Assembly (NCBI GenBank): GCA_045612565.1
Contig: JAZKZG010000141.1
Span: 1 to 17,012, forward strand
Length of the DNA stretch: 17,012 bases
DNA from: RGIG9041 sp045612565
GTDB taxonomy: Bacteria > Bacillota > Clostridia > Oscillospirales > QAKW01
Reading direction: 5' to 3'
The translations under genes and the position numbers were made by a program. Below the pieces are notes generated by a model. It had not been told where the DNA came from. It did no database searches and saw only the letters and a list, made by a program, of their open reading frames with translations. Shown here piece after piece: positions 7,450 through 14,901 of this stretch; the first letter of the stretch is position 1, and each line of letters begins with the position of its first letter.

Positions 7450-8349
7450 ATGGCAAGGAAAAACACAGATTTTTGGGCATCTCTCGACTCGAATATGAGA
7501 GATTACTATACTTACTTAAACAAGTATATAGAACTCTCAATTTGTATGTTTGATTGGCAGAATTTGCCCGAAACAATAGACGCTCGTTTTCTTGAACTTG
7601 CATTATTCCTTGACGGTCACGCATTATTCTTCAAAGATGAAGATTTGGGTTACCTCGGTTTACGGTGTGCTTTTGGTGGAACACGTAATGTATATCGCAT
7701 CCCTACATTACGTTTCCCCATAGCAGACAACGCCGCAATATTTGAACCGAGAAATCCCGATAATAGCGTGATTATATGGAACAATCTTTTACATCAAAAT
7801 TCAGTTGTTCCCGTACAAGATTATGCGAAGCGAATATATGAAATAGAGCGCACTATTGATGTAAACGTAAAAGCGCAGAAAACCCCCGTACTTATCAAGT
7901 GCGCGGAAAATCAGCGGCTTTCGCTTAAAAATGCTTATATGCAGTATGACGGAAATCAGCCGTTCATATTTGCAGATAAAGGATTTGATGAAGACTCGTT
8001 TAAAGTTCTTTCCACGGGCGCGCCTTATCTTTCCGATAAACTTTATACTCTTAAAACACAGTATAATAACGAGTGCCTTACCTATCTCGGTATTTCGAAC
8101 GTAAACGTACAGAAGAAAGAGCGTCTTCTTAACGACGAAGTTACCCGTAATATGGGCGGCGTTCTCGCAAACAGATATTCCCGTTTGACCGCAAGGCAAA
8201 AAGCGTGCGATGAAATAAATAGAATTTTCCCCGAACTTAATATATGGTGCGAATATCGTGAAGATACCCGTTATTTCGATGAGGATGTTATGATAAACGA
8301 AGCCGAAACAGATAAAGACGAAAACGAAGGCGGTGGTGACAATGTCTAA
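7450..8349 (+). CDS. Portal / upper collar connector protein (phi29 gp10-like)
   Basis: 299 aa, against about 309 in phi29 gp10. Twelve copies form the connector through which DNA is packaged and to which the ATPase ring docks. The central segment TPVLIKCAENQRLSLKNAYM followed by QYDGNQPFIFADK is typical of phi29-like connectors. The C-terminus is acidic (EAETDKDENEGGGDN). SD AAGGAGG. The last codons overlap the lower collar start, which fits coupled synthesis of the two collar proteins. Confidence 0.88.
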   Translation: MARKNTDFWASLDSNMRDYYTYLNKYIELSICMFDWQNLPETIDARFLELALFLDGHALFFKDEDLGYLGLRCAFGGTRNVYRIPTLRFPIADNAAIFEPRNPDNSVIIWNNLLHQNSVVPVQDYAKRIYEIERTIDVNVKAQKTPVLIKCAENQRLSLKNAYMQYDGNQPFIFADKGFDEDSFKVLSTGAPYLSDKLYTLKTQYNNECLTYLGISNVNVQKKERLLNDEVTRNMGGVLANRYSRLTARQKACDEINRIFPELNIWCEYREDTRYFDEDVMINEAETDKDENEGGGDNV

Positions 8350-9205
8350 ATATACGACCGAAGTGCGCTATATTTGCGAATATTACGCAGGGCTTACCGA
8401 AAGCGTAGGCGGCGATGATGTTGACGATGTTGTCGAAGCCGCTCGTTCACAAATTTTTGAAAATTACCCGATTTTTGATGAGGAGTATAGGGGGGTATTG
8501 GAAGATAAAATACTGCGCCACTATTACACGCGAGAAATAGGGTATGAAACCGTAGGCTTGTGGAGGTTACATTTGAACAATAAGATGAACGAAATAATGC
8601 CTTATTATAATAAACTTTATGAGAGCGCAGAGTTAGAGTTCAATCCGTTCAATGATGTTGATTATAGCATAAGCCACGCGGGGACGGAAAATAATTCCGA
8701 AACTGATACAAACACAAGGACGCTTAATACGCAGTCAGTAAAAGCCGACACAGGTACGGTTACAAATCAAGAAGGCGGTCAAACTGCAACGACCGGTACA
8801 GATTCGGGTAGCGGAAGTAATCAGACTATCGAAAAATATTCGGATACACCGCAAGGAGGAATTACGGGTCTTCTTGGTGATGATACAAGCGGTCAGCAGT
8901 ATCTCACTTCTGCAAGAGTAACAAACGGAAGTAATAGTTCTTCGGGAAATTCAAGTTCTACTACTACACACGGTCGCTCTAATACTGAAACTCTTAACAC
9001 AAACGAACGCACTACGGACACGGGAACAGTAAGTGATGCAGGTGCAAGAAGCCGCGCTACCACTGACTCCTATATTAACCGTATAACTGGTAAGATAGGT
9101 ACAACTTCATATTCGAAATTATTAAAGGAGTACAGAGATACCCTTATAAATATAGATATGAAAATAATAAAAGAACTTGAAGATTTATTCTTCACGCTTT
9201 GGTAA
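8342..9205 (+). CDS. Lower collar protein (phi29 gp11-like)
   Basis: 287 aa, matching phi29 gp11 (about 293 aa). It joins the connector to the tail knob and appendages. The conserved N-terminal half ends in YYTREIGYETVGLWRLHLNN followed by KMNEIMPYYNKLYESAELEFNPF. The middle (about 105-235) is a low-complexity stretch of S, T, G and N, as in other lower collars, and includes KYSDTPQGG. The C-terminal helix (about 255-287) is conserved-looking. ATG 8342 is chosen over upstream GTG codons; the SD (GGCGGTGG) is weak, and the 8-nt overlap with the portal gene suggests reinitiation. Confidence 0.87.
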   Translation: MSKYTTEVRYICEYYAGLTESVGGDDVDDVVEAARSQIFENYPIFDEEYRGVLEDKILRHYYTREIGYETVGLWRLHLNNKMNEIMPYYNKLYESAELEFNPFNDVDYSISHAGTENNSETDTNTRTLNTQSVKADTGTVTNQEGGQTATTGTDSGSGSNQTIEKYSDTPQGGITGLLGDDTSGQQYLTSARVTNGSNSSSGNSSSTTTHGRSNTETLNTNERTTDTGTVSDAGARSRATTDSYINRITGKIGTTSYSKLLKEYRDTLINIDMKIIKELEDLFFTLW

Positions 9206-9220
9206 AGGAGGAATGCCAAA

Positions 9221-9790
9221 ATGATAGAAAAAATAAAATACAGAGTAAGCAAAGTTTTACCACTTGTTTATGATGACGCGCTTTCATATTATGAAGTACT
9301 CTCAAAACTGATAACCGTTGTGAACGATTGTATAGACGCTTGTAATGAAAACGAGTCTGCAATAGACGATTTATCAACTCGAACGACAACGGCGGAAAAC
9401 AATATAAGCAATATAGCCGATGCCATAGGCATAATTAATGTAAAAATTGCACAACTTGAAGCCGCAGTAGCCGCAATTCCTACATATACCGCAGGTCGCG
9501 GAATTGCTATAACAAATAATGCAATAAGCGTTATGGGTAATGATGTTCCGCTTGATATTCACGATTGGTATGCCGATTGGTCAACGGGTGGTGAATATAC
9601 TGTAACAGATGAAGCCGCGATAAGTTGGATTTTGAACGGCGGTGCATTAAGAAATGAAAACGGCGTAATACTTGAATTGGTAAATGTTGGTCAAACATTT
9701 TATACCTACGTTGGCTCGTTTGATGGCGTGTCGTATCGTTTAAGGTATAACATAAATACAGGGCTTACAACTTTATCAATATTGTCGTAA
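9221..9790 (+). CDS. Collar/tail appendage protein with fibre-type module
   Basis: 189 aa, last gene of the late operon with SD AAAGGAGG. Residues 1-45 (RVSKVLPLVYDDALSYYEVL) resemble the N-terminal attachment domain seen on many gut-phage tail fibres. Residues about 46-88 form a short coiled coil (trimerisation). From residue 90 on, AGRGIAITNNAISV begins the same module found twice in the head fibre protein, and the rest is beta-rich. phi29 places its receptor-binding appendage gp12 after gp11, so this is probably the corresponding, much smaller appendage or an adaptor for one. A receptor cannot be predicted. Confidence 0.65.
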   Translation: MIEKIKYRVSKVLPLVYDDALSYYEVLSKLITVVNDCIDACNENESAIDDLSTRTTTAENNISNIADAIGIINVKIAQLEAAVAAIPTYTAGRGIAITNNAISVMGNDVPLDIHDWYADWSTGGEYTVTDEAAISWILNGGALRNENGVILELVNVGQTFYTYVGSFDGVSYRLRYNINTGLTTLSILS

Positions 9791-9823
9791 AAATAAAACC
9801 CCTCAATAAGAGGGGTTATTTTT
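9791..9823. terminator. Bidirectional terminator between late and early operons
   Basis: AACCCCTC (9797-9804), a 5-nt loop AATAA, and GAGGGGTT (9810-9817) form an 8-bp GC-rich stem. It is flanked by AAAATAAAA on one side and ATTTTTAT on the other, so both directions have a U tract. It ends the rightward late operon and the leftward early operon. The stop codon of the last early gene (9822-9824) is at its edge. Confidence 0.9.
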
Positions 9824-9962
9824 ATATTGGGGTATTAAGTTTTTCGAGTATTTGCGTTAATATATCTTTGTCTTCAATATCGTGTATTACTTGGCGTAAT
9901 ATCTTCTGTTCTTCCTCGGATAAACCGAGATAAAAGTTTTTAATCCTTTCGTATTCGCTCAT
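9822..9962 (-). CDS. Small early protein, 46 aa, unknown
   Basis: Starts at ATG 9960-9962 with the excellent SD CGGAGGT 8 nt upstream and ends at the bidirectional terminator. The product begins MSEYERIKNFYLGLSEEEQK and is acidic and helical, without membrane segments or known motif. Its start lies inside the preceding 52-aa gene (23-nt overlap), so the two are probably coupled. It is the last gene of the leftward early operon. Function not recognised. Confidence 0.7.
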   Translation of the reverse strand: MSEYERIKNFYLGLSEEEQKILRQVIHDIEDKDILTQILEKLNTPI

Positions 9963-10098
9963 TTACAATTACCTCCGATATTCGTTTTGTCAAATCATAC
10001 AAAAATAATTCAACCTCTAATCGCTGATATTCTTTTTGAATTTCTTCACACTTTTTCTTAAAATCATCGGTACGGAAGTATTCCCAAATAGTCATCAT
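9940..10098 (-). CDS. Small early protein, 52 aa, unknown
   Basis: Starts with two ATG codons at 10098, preceded by GAAGGT, and overlaps the upstream gene by ATGA. The product (starting MMTIWEYFRTDDFKKKCEEI) is charged and almost fully helical, possibly a short coiled coil. No family is recognised. Tight overlaps on both sides support it as a real gene. Confidence 0.65.
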   Translation of the reverse strand: MMTIWEYFRTDDFKKKCEEIQKEYQRLEVELFLYDLTKRISEVIVNERIRKD

Positions 10099-10274
10099 TT
10101 AAATCTACCTTCTATTTGCGCTTTTAGTAATTCTATTATTACCCATCTTTGTTCGTCTGTTAATTCTCTCCAAACGCCCTCAATTACGGCTTCATATTTT
10201 ACAAGAGCCAAGTCGGGGTTTTCTTTTCTTATTTCGTGCGCTGATTTAAGAATTGATAAAAATTTTATTTGCAT
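10095..10274 (-). CDS. Small early protein, 59 aa, unknown
   Basis: ATG 10272-10274 with SD AAGGAGA 7 nt upstream. The product (MQIKFLSILKSAHEIRKENP...) is amphipathic helical and charged, with two Trp residues. The stop overlaps the next start (ATGA). No recognised motif. It is one of a chain of tiny genes behind the DNA polymerase. Confidence 0.7.
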   Translation of the reverse strand: MQIKFLSILKSAHEIRKENPDLALVKYEAVIEGVWRELTDEQRWVIIELLKAQIEGRFK

Positions 10275-10289
10275 TATTTTTCTCCTTAA

Positions 10290-10652
10290 TTATGTCGTTT
10301 CAATGAATTTAAACACCCCTGCTTTTTTGGCTTCAAGTAACGCCTGTTCAATCGAAACAAAATCATATGGGTGCATAAACATTTCTTTAAGATATTCGTG
10401 AAAATCGTAATTCGTTTGGTCACATAAAAATTTATAAATAGCGCAGAAATCCATAAGATTTTTATGCAATATAATTTCATCCGAACCGTCTAAATGTTTA
10501 TAAATTTGATATACTATTCCAAAACTATATTGAGTTCCGTGTATTAATATATCAACAAAAATTACATCGTCATCGGTATATATTACCTGATAATTATCAG
10601 TATTTCTCCAATGCCCTATAAGCGATTGTATTGCAGAAAAATTCTTACTCAT
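10290..10652 (-). CDS. Early protein, 120 aa, unknown
   Basis: ATG 10650-10652 with GAGGTG 8 nt upstream, 6 nt after the DNA polymerase stop. The N-terminal half is beta-rich (YQVIYTDDDVIFVDILI) and the C-terminal half helical (NLMDFCAIYKFLC, YLKEMFMH). No catalytic motif, signal or membrane helix. The family is not recognised. Co-transcription with the polymerase suggests a replication or takeover role, but this is only context. Confidence 0.7.
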   Translation of the reverse strand: MSKNFSAIQSLIGHWRNTDNYQVIYTDDDVIFVDILIHGTQYSFGIVYQIYKHLDGSDEIILHKNLMDFCAIYKFLCDQTNYDFHEYLKEMFMHPYDFVSIEQALLEAKKAGVFKFIETT

Positions 10653-10658
10653 AATGTT

Positions 10659-12611
10659 TCACCTCAATTCATATGTAGTTTCTTTTAATATTATTCCTCC
10701 CCTTATTCTTTTGGGCAATAACTTTCCGGGGATTTTTAAGCCGATAGTAAAATCATTTAAAGTTCGTTTTACATCGACAAATTTTCGTGCTTCGTCGTTT
10801 AATTTTTTATATTCTTCACTTTCTTTATCTATACCGTTCAGAGAATATTGAAATAATTTTTTACAAGCGTCAGGCATACCTGCGCATTTAATATTATAAT
10901 ATGGTGTTACTTCTTTTAAATTTTCGTGCGTTATATGCTCAATATATGTTTTTTGTCTTGTGAAAATTGCTACATCCCAATTTGCTTCAAGTTTCCAATG
11001 ATAGAATTTAACTTCGTCAACGGGAACATTCTTCAATTCTTCGGGTTTCAAGTCACAGTGAATACTATCCGTATCAGCATAAATAAAACCTCGTTTATCT
11101 ACGCCATAATAATTCGCTTGTGCGGTTCTTATAGTAAAGTTCCTTGCGTAACTTGTAATAGCCGCACCAATAGGAATATAAATTGGTTCTTTATCTTCTC
11201 CGTGAATATCTACAAATCCTATGCTATCATCTTCTTTAACATATGCATATTTAAAATAATTTTCGGGTGCGGTAGCCATTTTCCCGTATAAGTTATTTAA
11301 AAACAACTTCGCTAATTCTCGCATAGCACCCTTGCTTTCCATTTTAATTTTTCGATACTTTTCAATGTAATCATCAAATATTGCTTCTATTGCTCTAAAA
11401 TAACATCCGTCTAATATCTCAAAATCTGTTAAATCATAATGCTCTTGAATTAACTGATAATCTGTCATTGTTAATGTTAGGGTAGGTCGAGCCTGCTCTA
11501 ACTCGCCTTTAAAATTGATTAACTCTTTAACATATTTACCTTTGAATAAATAATCACTTGTTTCAAGCCATTCAGTTCCACGATAACGTATATTTCCTTT
11601 GATTTGAATACACGGTAATTTGTCGGGCTTTAATTTAAAGCGTGTACGTATTCGAATGAAATAATATTTATCGGGTTTTAATGCTTCATCTGGTATATAA
11701 TTTCCGTTCCAAAATATCGGGTCGCCTACGGGATATTTATTACCGCTTTCCGACGACATCATTGATGGATAAAGTGAATTTACATCCGCGGTCGTTCCGT
11801 TGTGATATATATTATTTTCTTTTCCTTTAACAACATAACACCATCCACCTTTATAGGAATGGCGTATATAATCTTCTGCATTATCCGAACCAAACGTATC
11901 TTCGGGTATCCAAAAATTACGCAAGTCGGGAAAATATTTAAACCATTGCGATTTAGTTATCGTGCGTCTGTATTCTTCCAAGCAACAAGAGCCTATTGTC
12001 GTTTTATTGTGCCCTTGTTTGAACATAATTTCGAGTGCTTCCTTTACAACTAAAACATCGTTTGCGATATACTCTTTTTCTTTTTCTGTTATCTCACATC
12101 CTGCATATCTAAAACCCTCGTATTCCATTTCCAATTTTTGATGTTTAGTATTAAACGCCTTTCCTATTCTTTTTACGGAAAACGGAAGAAGTTTTAAACT
12201 ATCGCGAATAATGATAAATTTATCGTGATATTTTATTGTTATTGAATACCATTGACCCATATCGGAAATTGAATATTTGAAAGTTTTGTTTTCCATTTCC
12301 CAGTTCGGAATAAAATCTAAATCATAAGATTTATCTCCCGTGGGTTTTACCGCTTGCATAAAATCCGTATGCTGAATTAAAAAATCAAGCCAAAATGCAC
12401 CGTCAAATTTTAAGTTGTGATAATATATTATCACGTTTGTTTCAAGTGATAATAAATATGAGAATGTTTCGGGCAAAGAGTTGAATATTTGAACATCCTC
12501 CGTGTTGAATTCTACGACCGCGGAAGCCCAAACCTCTGTATCTTCTTGACCCTCAAAAACTGTCGTTTCAAAGTCGCCCATAAATGTTCGGTATTCGCGG
12601 TTACGAGCCAT
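10659..12611 (-). CDS. Protein-primed family B DNA polymerase (phi29-type)
   Basis: 650 aa counted from MARNREYRTFMGDFETT, which aligns with the phi29 polymerase start (MPRKMYSCDFETT). All hallmark motifs are present. Exo I is DFETT (D13, E15), Exo II is NLKFDGAF (N66, D70), and Exo III is YIAND (Y181, D185). Polymerase motif A is DVNSLYPSM (D276, Y281), motif B is KLFLNNLYGK (from K435), motif C is YADTDS (D513, D515), and the KxY motif is KTY (K554-Y556). The enzyme uses the terminal protein as primer, has proofreading, and replicates the linear genome from both ends by strand displacement. ATG 12611 is chosen over the longer frame opening at 12677: it lies 1 nt after the terminal protein stop (TGATATG) and has no SD, so translation is probably by termination-reinitiation. 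Confidence 0.98.
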   Translation of the reverse strand: MARNREYRTFMGDFETTVFEGQEDTEVWASAVVEFNTEDVQIFNSLPETFSYLLSLETNVIIYYHNLKFDGAFWLDFLIQHTDFMQAVKPTGDKSYDLDFIPNWEMENKTFKYSISDMGQWYSITIKYHDKFIIIRDSLKLLPFSVKRIGKAFNTKHQKLEMEYEGFRYAGCEITEKEKEYIANDVLVVKEALEIMFKQGHNKTTIGSCCLEEYRRTITKSQWFKYFPDLRNFWIPEDTFGSDNAEDYIRHSYKGGWCYVVKGKENNIYHNGTTADVNSLYPSMMSSESGNKYPVGDPIFWNGNYIPDEALKPDKYYFIRIRTRFKLKPDKLPCIQIKGNIRYRGTEWLETSDYLFKGKYVKELINFKGELEQARPTLTLTMTDYQLIQEHYDLTDFEILDGCYFRAIEAIFDDYIEKYRKIKMESKGAMRELAKLFLNNLYGKMATAPENYFKYAYVKEDDSIGFVDIHGEDKEPIYIPIGAAITSYARNFTIRTAQANYYGVDKRGFIYADTDSIHCDLKPEELKNVPVDEVKFYHWKLEANWDVAIFTRQKTYIEHITHENLKEVTPYYNIKCAGMPDACKKLFQYSLNGIDKESEEYKKLNDEARKFVDVKRTLNDFTIGLKIPGKLLPKRIRGGIILKETTYELR

Positions 12612-12612
12612 A

Positions 12613-13140
12613 TCACAATTTATCGTACCAATCGATATAATATTCGTCATATAAATCTTGAAGTTCTTGACGGTCAATATAATAATCTTGGCTATCTCCT
12701 TCTGTTAAATCTTCAAACAATTTAATAACATCATCTTTTGACATATAGGTTGTCATATCTTTTCCGAAATCTGCTGAAATCGCGTTTAGATTTAATGCCC
12801 AAATATATTCATCTGTATAATCACCGTAAACATCATTACGATATCGTTCCATTATTTCTACTAATTTATCGGCTACGGGTTTTGGCAAACGTGCGTATAT
12901 TTGTGCTTGTATTCCCTCATAAACATCACTTTCGGTTTCAACAACTTGCCTTTTAATAGGACTTGTGGGTTGTTTTGCTATATAAGCCGCTTTCGCTCTC
13001 ATAGAACGTATCATAAATTCGTGTTTACGTTTCGTACTTGTAAAACTTTCATACTTTTTTCGTGCTCTTTTAGATAACGATTTTTTCCATTCGCTAATTT
13101 CACGCCGAGATGGATTGTATTTAGGCTTTTTCTTCGCCAT
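12613..13140 (-). CDS. Probable terminal protein
   Basis: 175 aa, against 266 in phi29. The first 55 residues are extremely basic (KKKPKYNPSRREISEWKK, then KRARKKYE), like the DNA-binding N-terminal region of terminal proteins. The C-terminal half is acidic and rich in tyrosine (DLYDEYYIDWYDKL). Terminal proteins prime replication through the hydroxyl of a Ser, Thr or Tyr, and several candidates exist at the C-end, but the priming residue cannot be assigned. In phi29-like genomes the terminal protein gene sits immediately before the polymerase gene on the same strand, exactly as here. SD AGGAGG precedes ATG 13140. The identification is by position and composition. Confidence 0.75.
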   Translation of the reverse strand: MAKKKPKYNPSRREISEWKKSLSKRARKKYESFTSTKRKHEFMIRSMRAKAAYIAKQPTSPIKRQVVETESDVYEGIQAQIYARLPKPVADKLVEIMERYRNDVYGDYTDEYIWALNLNAISADFGKDMTTYMSKDDVIKLFEDLTEGDSQDYYIDRQELQDLYDEYYIDWYDKL

Positions 13141-13165
13141 ATTATCCCTCCTTTAAAGATAAGTA

Positions 13166-13186
13166 AAGCCCGATTTAATCGGGCTT
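13166..13186 (-). terminator. Strong hairpin between SSB-like and terminal protein genes (attenuator?)
   Basis: AAGCCCGAT and ATCGGGCTT form a perfect 9-bp stem with a 3-nt loop, 6 nt after the stop of the 105-aa gene. On the minus strand the following sequence is TACTTATCTTT, a broken U tract, so termination may be only partial. This would lower terminal protein and polymerase expression relative to the SSB-like protein. A 3' stabilising hairpin is an alternative. Confidence 0.6.
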
Positions 13187-13192
13187 GTACTC

Positions 13193-13510
13193 TTAATCGA
13201 AATACGTTGAAATGTTTGACTTCTTCGGCGGCTTCGGCTTAATTTCAACAATCTGCTTTACCCAAAGAACAGGAAAGCGACCGCGCTCGTCAACCGAACA
13301 AGCGTCTTCGGGAACGACTATTATACACGGTTCGGTCGGTTTATTGCCCGAAAAAGCCTGCGGAAATCTCATATCCATAAGCCTATTCCCTTTCATCACA
13401 ACACGGTAAGCGTTGAATTTTCTTCCGTCCTGCGTGGTAAGTTCTTTTACAGAAAATACCTCAAATTCTCTCGTTGCTACTTCTGTTTCTTTTTCTTTCA
13501 CGTTTGACAT
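13193..13510 (-). CDS. Putative single-stranded DNA-binding protein
   Basis: 105 aa. The core (REFEVFSVKELTTQDGRKFN, then AYRVVMKGNRLMDMRF, then IIVVPEDACSV) alternates beta strands in a pattern compatible with an OB fold. It ends in a basic proline-rich tail (KPKPPKKSN) and a terminal YFD. It is the gene just upstream of the terminal protein and polymerase, and phi29 SSB (gp5, about 124 aa) also belongs to the early replication operon. SD AGGAGGAAAAAG. The SSB call is inference from size, strand pattern and context, and another small replication accessory protein is possible. Confidence 0.45.
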   Translation of the reverse strand: MSNVKEKETEVATREFEVFSVKELTTQDGRKFNAYRVVMKGNRLMDMRFPQAFSGNKPTEPCIIVVPEDACSVDERGRFPVLWVKQIVEIKPKPPKKSNISTYFD

Positions 13511-13523
13511 TTTCTTTTTCCTC

Positions 13524-13820
13524 CTAAATTATTTTTGTCTTAATGACACGTGAATTATCGTAAAATAATTTCGCTTCAACTTTTCGCATTTCGTCGAATT
13601 GTTTTACCGAAATTATCTTATGAACTTTTAAATTGGGGTATTGCGAAGATAAATATTCAATTTGTTTATCTTCTTTTTTGATATTACGTAACGTGACGTG
13701 AGATAAATATATCGGCTTCTTTTTTGCTTCATCTATTGCCAAAAACCGATATTTGAATAAATGTAAAGTACGTATTACGGGTTTACCGTAAGGATATTTT
13801 TCGTAATAATCGCGCTTCAT
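13524..13820 (-). CDS. Basic early protein, 98 aa, unknown
   Basis: ATG 13818-13820 overlaps the preceding 54-aa gene by ATGA. The protein is rich in Lys, Tyr and Arg (net basic), with an N-terminal MKRDYYEKYPYGKPVIR and a mixed alpha/beta pattern. The basic character suggests nucleic acid contact, but no motif is recognised. It is the gene upstream of the SSB-like gene. Confidence 0.65.
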   Translation of the reverse strand: MKRDYYEKYPYGKPVIRTLHLFKYRFLAIDEAKKKPIYLSHVTLRNIKKEDKQIEYLSSQYPNLKVHKIISVKQFDEMRKVEAKLFYDNSRVIKTKII

Positions 13821-13981
13821 ATCAATTCAACAGTTATTTCATTTGCAACTTTTTTCGTGCCGTGGTTTCGTTTTAATACACGGTCAAATTTTTTCCTTGC
13901 TATTTTGGGGTTTCGCGCCTTGATTATTCGCCAATACAAAGGGCAATTTCCACCCCAAATTGTAACTTGGTACAAATTCAC
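13817..13981 (-). CDS. Small basic protein, 54 aa, GTG start
   Basis: The frame opens with a GTG at 13979-13981 that overlaps the preceding stop as GTGA and ends at 13817, overlapping the next gene by ATGA. The product (MNLYQVTIWGGNCPLYWRII...) continues into a highly basic half (KARNPKIARKKFDRVLKRNH). The two 4-nt overlaps make a chain of coupled genes and support its reality despite the non-ATG start. Function unknown. Confidence 0.65.
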   Translation of the reverse strand: MNLYQVTIWGGNCPLYWRIIKARNPKIARKKFDRVLKRNHGTKKVANEITVELI

Positions 13982-14283
13982 TTTTTATCCTCCCTTGCTT
14001 CGTGACGGTACGCACGAAGTTGTTTAAATTTTGCCGTATCAAAATCACGTGATTTTAATACATCGTCGCGTGTAATTCTTTCGTATTCTTTGCCTATATC
14101 GCCCTCATAAACTATAAGGGCGGTATAGTCATCATTAGCGGCTTTCAAACTTTCAAAAACCCATTTGCGAACAGATTTAATAAAGGTTGAAAGTCTTTGG
14201 TTTTTATCCCGAACAAAAATTTTCGTGTGAACTGGATAATCTAACGTATAGTTTATCCATACGCTCGCTTTTTTAAATTCCAT
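13978..14283 (-). CDS. Early protein, 101 aa, unknown
   Basis: Start taken as ATG 14281-14283 (MEFKKASVWINYTLDYPVHT), which lies inside the 3' end of the upstream gene. The frame also holds a TTG at 14292 that would add three residues but has no SD, while GAGG lies close to the ATG. The product is alpha/beta and charged, with a basic C-terminus (LRAYRHEAREDKK). No recognised domain. Confidence 0.65.
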   Translation of the reverse strand: MEFKKASVWINYTLDYPVHTKIFVRDKNQRLSTFIKSVRKWVFESLKAANDDYTALIVYEGDIGKEYERITRDDVLKSRDFDTAKFKQLRAYRHEAREDKK

Positions 14284-14596
14284 TATCCTCAACGGGTCGC
14301 GGTATATTTAAAAAATCAAGTTCGGGAACATAAATACTTTGGGTGTCTTTATATGCACGTTGCACCATACGCAAATTAAGTGAAGTTCCATAACGGCGAT
14401 TTACAGAACGTAAATATTCCGTTATCTGCTTCACGTTTGCACGATATGTCGCCATACGATATACGATTATTTCGCCGTTATTTTGAATTATTAAGGCAGG
14501 TTGGTCGTATATTGATATGACTTCGGTTATGCAAATATGCGTAGCCGATTTTTCGTAATGGTCAATACGAACATATTTTGAAGATGTATAATACAA
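14273..14596 (-). CDS. Early protein, 107 aa, TTG start, unknown
   Basis: The only start at correct distance from the perfect SD AGGAGG (14603-14608) is TTG at 14594-14596, six nt away. The product begins (M)YYTSSKYVRIDHYEKSATHI, with beta-strand repeats followed by a basic helical region (YLRSVNRRYGTSLNLRMVQR). No known family. It is the first gene of the downstream block and follows ribozyme target site 1, with about 31 nt of leader left after the predicted cut. Confidence 0.7.
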   Translation of the reverse strand: MYYTSSKYVRIDHYEKSATHICITEVISIYDQPALIIQNNGEIIVYRMATYRANVKQITEYLRSVNRRYGTSLNLRMVQRAYKDTQSIYVPELDFLNIPRPVEDNGI

Positions 14597-14622
14597 TTTT
14601 TACCTCCTATTAAATTATTTGT

Positions 14623-14634
14623 ACCGTGACAGAA
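14623..14634 (-). promoter_or_regulatory. Hammerhead target site 1 (GUUCUGUC|ACGGUA)
   Basis: Transcript sequence GUUCUGUC|ACGGUA, cut expected between 14628 and 14627. The ribozyme stem III arm ACGGAAC pairs over 7 positions, one being G-U because the consensus CCGU is CUGU here. Stem I pairs 5. A 6-bp hairpin with one mismatch (14635-14653) sits directly upstream, over the stop of the previous gene. No local catalytic core. Confidence 0.6.
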
Positions 14635-14640
14635 CGGCGA

Positions 14641-14853
14641 TTATTTATCGGCGTAATAGGTAGCGAAATTATCATAAATTTCTTTAAATACTTTGGGGTT
14701 TTCAATACAGTCTTTTATGTCCCATATTGTATAATATTTTATGCGCTTTTTAGTAGCCATATCCATATCATTACAACCCTCATAACACGAAATATCTTCG
14801 CTAATACCACGAAGAAGTAAATCAAGATAATTTAAGATTTTTCTTTTTGTTAT
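14641..14853 (-). CDS. Small early protein with no canonical start codon (about 70 aa)
   Basis: An open frame ends at 14641 and reads ITKRKILNYLDLLLRG, then CYEGCNDMDMATKKR and IKYYTIWDIKDCIENP, a plausible charged helical protein like its neighbours. A strong SD (AAGGGAGG) precedes it, but the expected start position, 7 nt away, is GCG. The next candidates are ATA (14851-14853, used here as the boundary) and the internal ATG at 14764-14766, which would give 41 aa and has GAGGG 10 nt upstream. Either the gene uses a rare start, makes the short form, or has lost its start. Function unknown. Confidence 0.45.
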   Translation of the reverse strand: MTKRKILNYLDLLLRGISEDISCYEGCNDMDMATKKRIKYYTIWDIKDCIENPKVFKEIYDNFATYYADK

Positions 14854-14879
14854 TTTCGCGTTTATTCCTCCCTTGTTTT

Positions 14880-14892
14880 AACCGTGACGGAT
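14880..14892 (-). promoter_or_regulatory. Hammerhead target site 2 (UAUCCGUC|ACGGUU)
   Basis: The cut is expected between 14886 and 14885. Pairing to the ribozyme arms: 5 in stem III, 6 in stem I. Upstream lies a 5-bp hairpin GGAAT/ATTCC (14895-14908) that contains the stop codon of the 72-aa gene. Downstream is AAAACAAGGGAGG, the SD of the next gene. Confidence 0.6.
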
Positions 14893-14901
14893 AAGGAATT
14901 G

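Noticed and set aside
10659..12677. Longer DNA polymerase start at 12677 or 12650
   Set aside because: The extra residues have no counterpart in phi29 polymerase, overlap the terminal protein gene and lack a ribosome site; ATG 12611 aligns with the phi29 N-terminus.
10926..12725. Plus-strand frames opposite the DNA polymerase
   Set aside because: The polymerase motifs are unambiguous on the minus strand; the opposite frames are shadows rich in Ile, Phe and Cys.
13688..13702. An eighth ribozyme target at ACGTCACGT
   Set aside because: It contains GUC with ACG on each side, but pairs only 3 positions in each stem, lies inside a gene and has no upstream hairpin.
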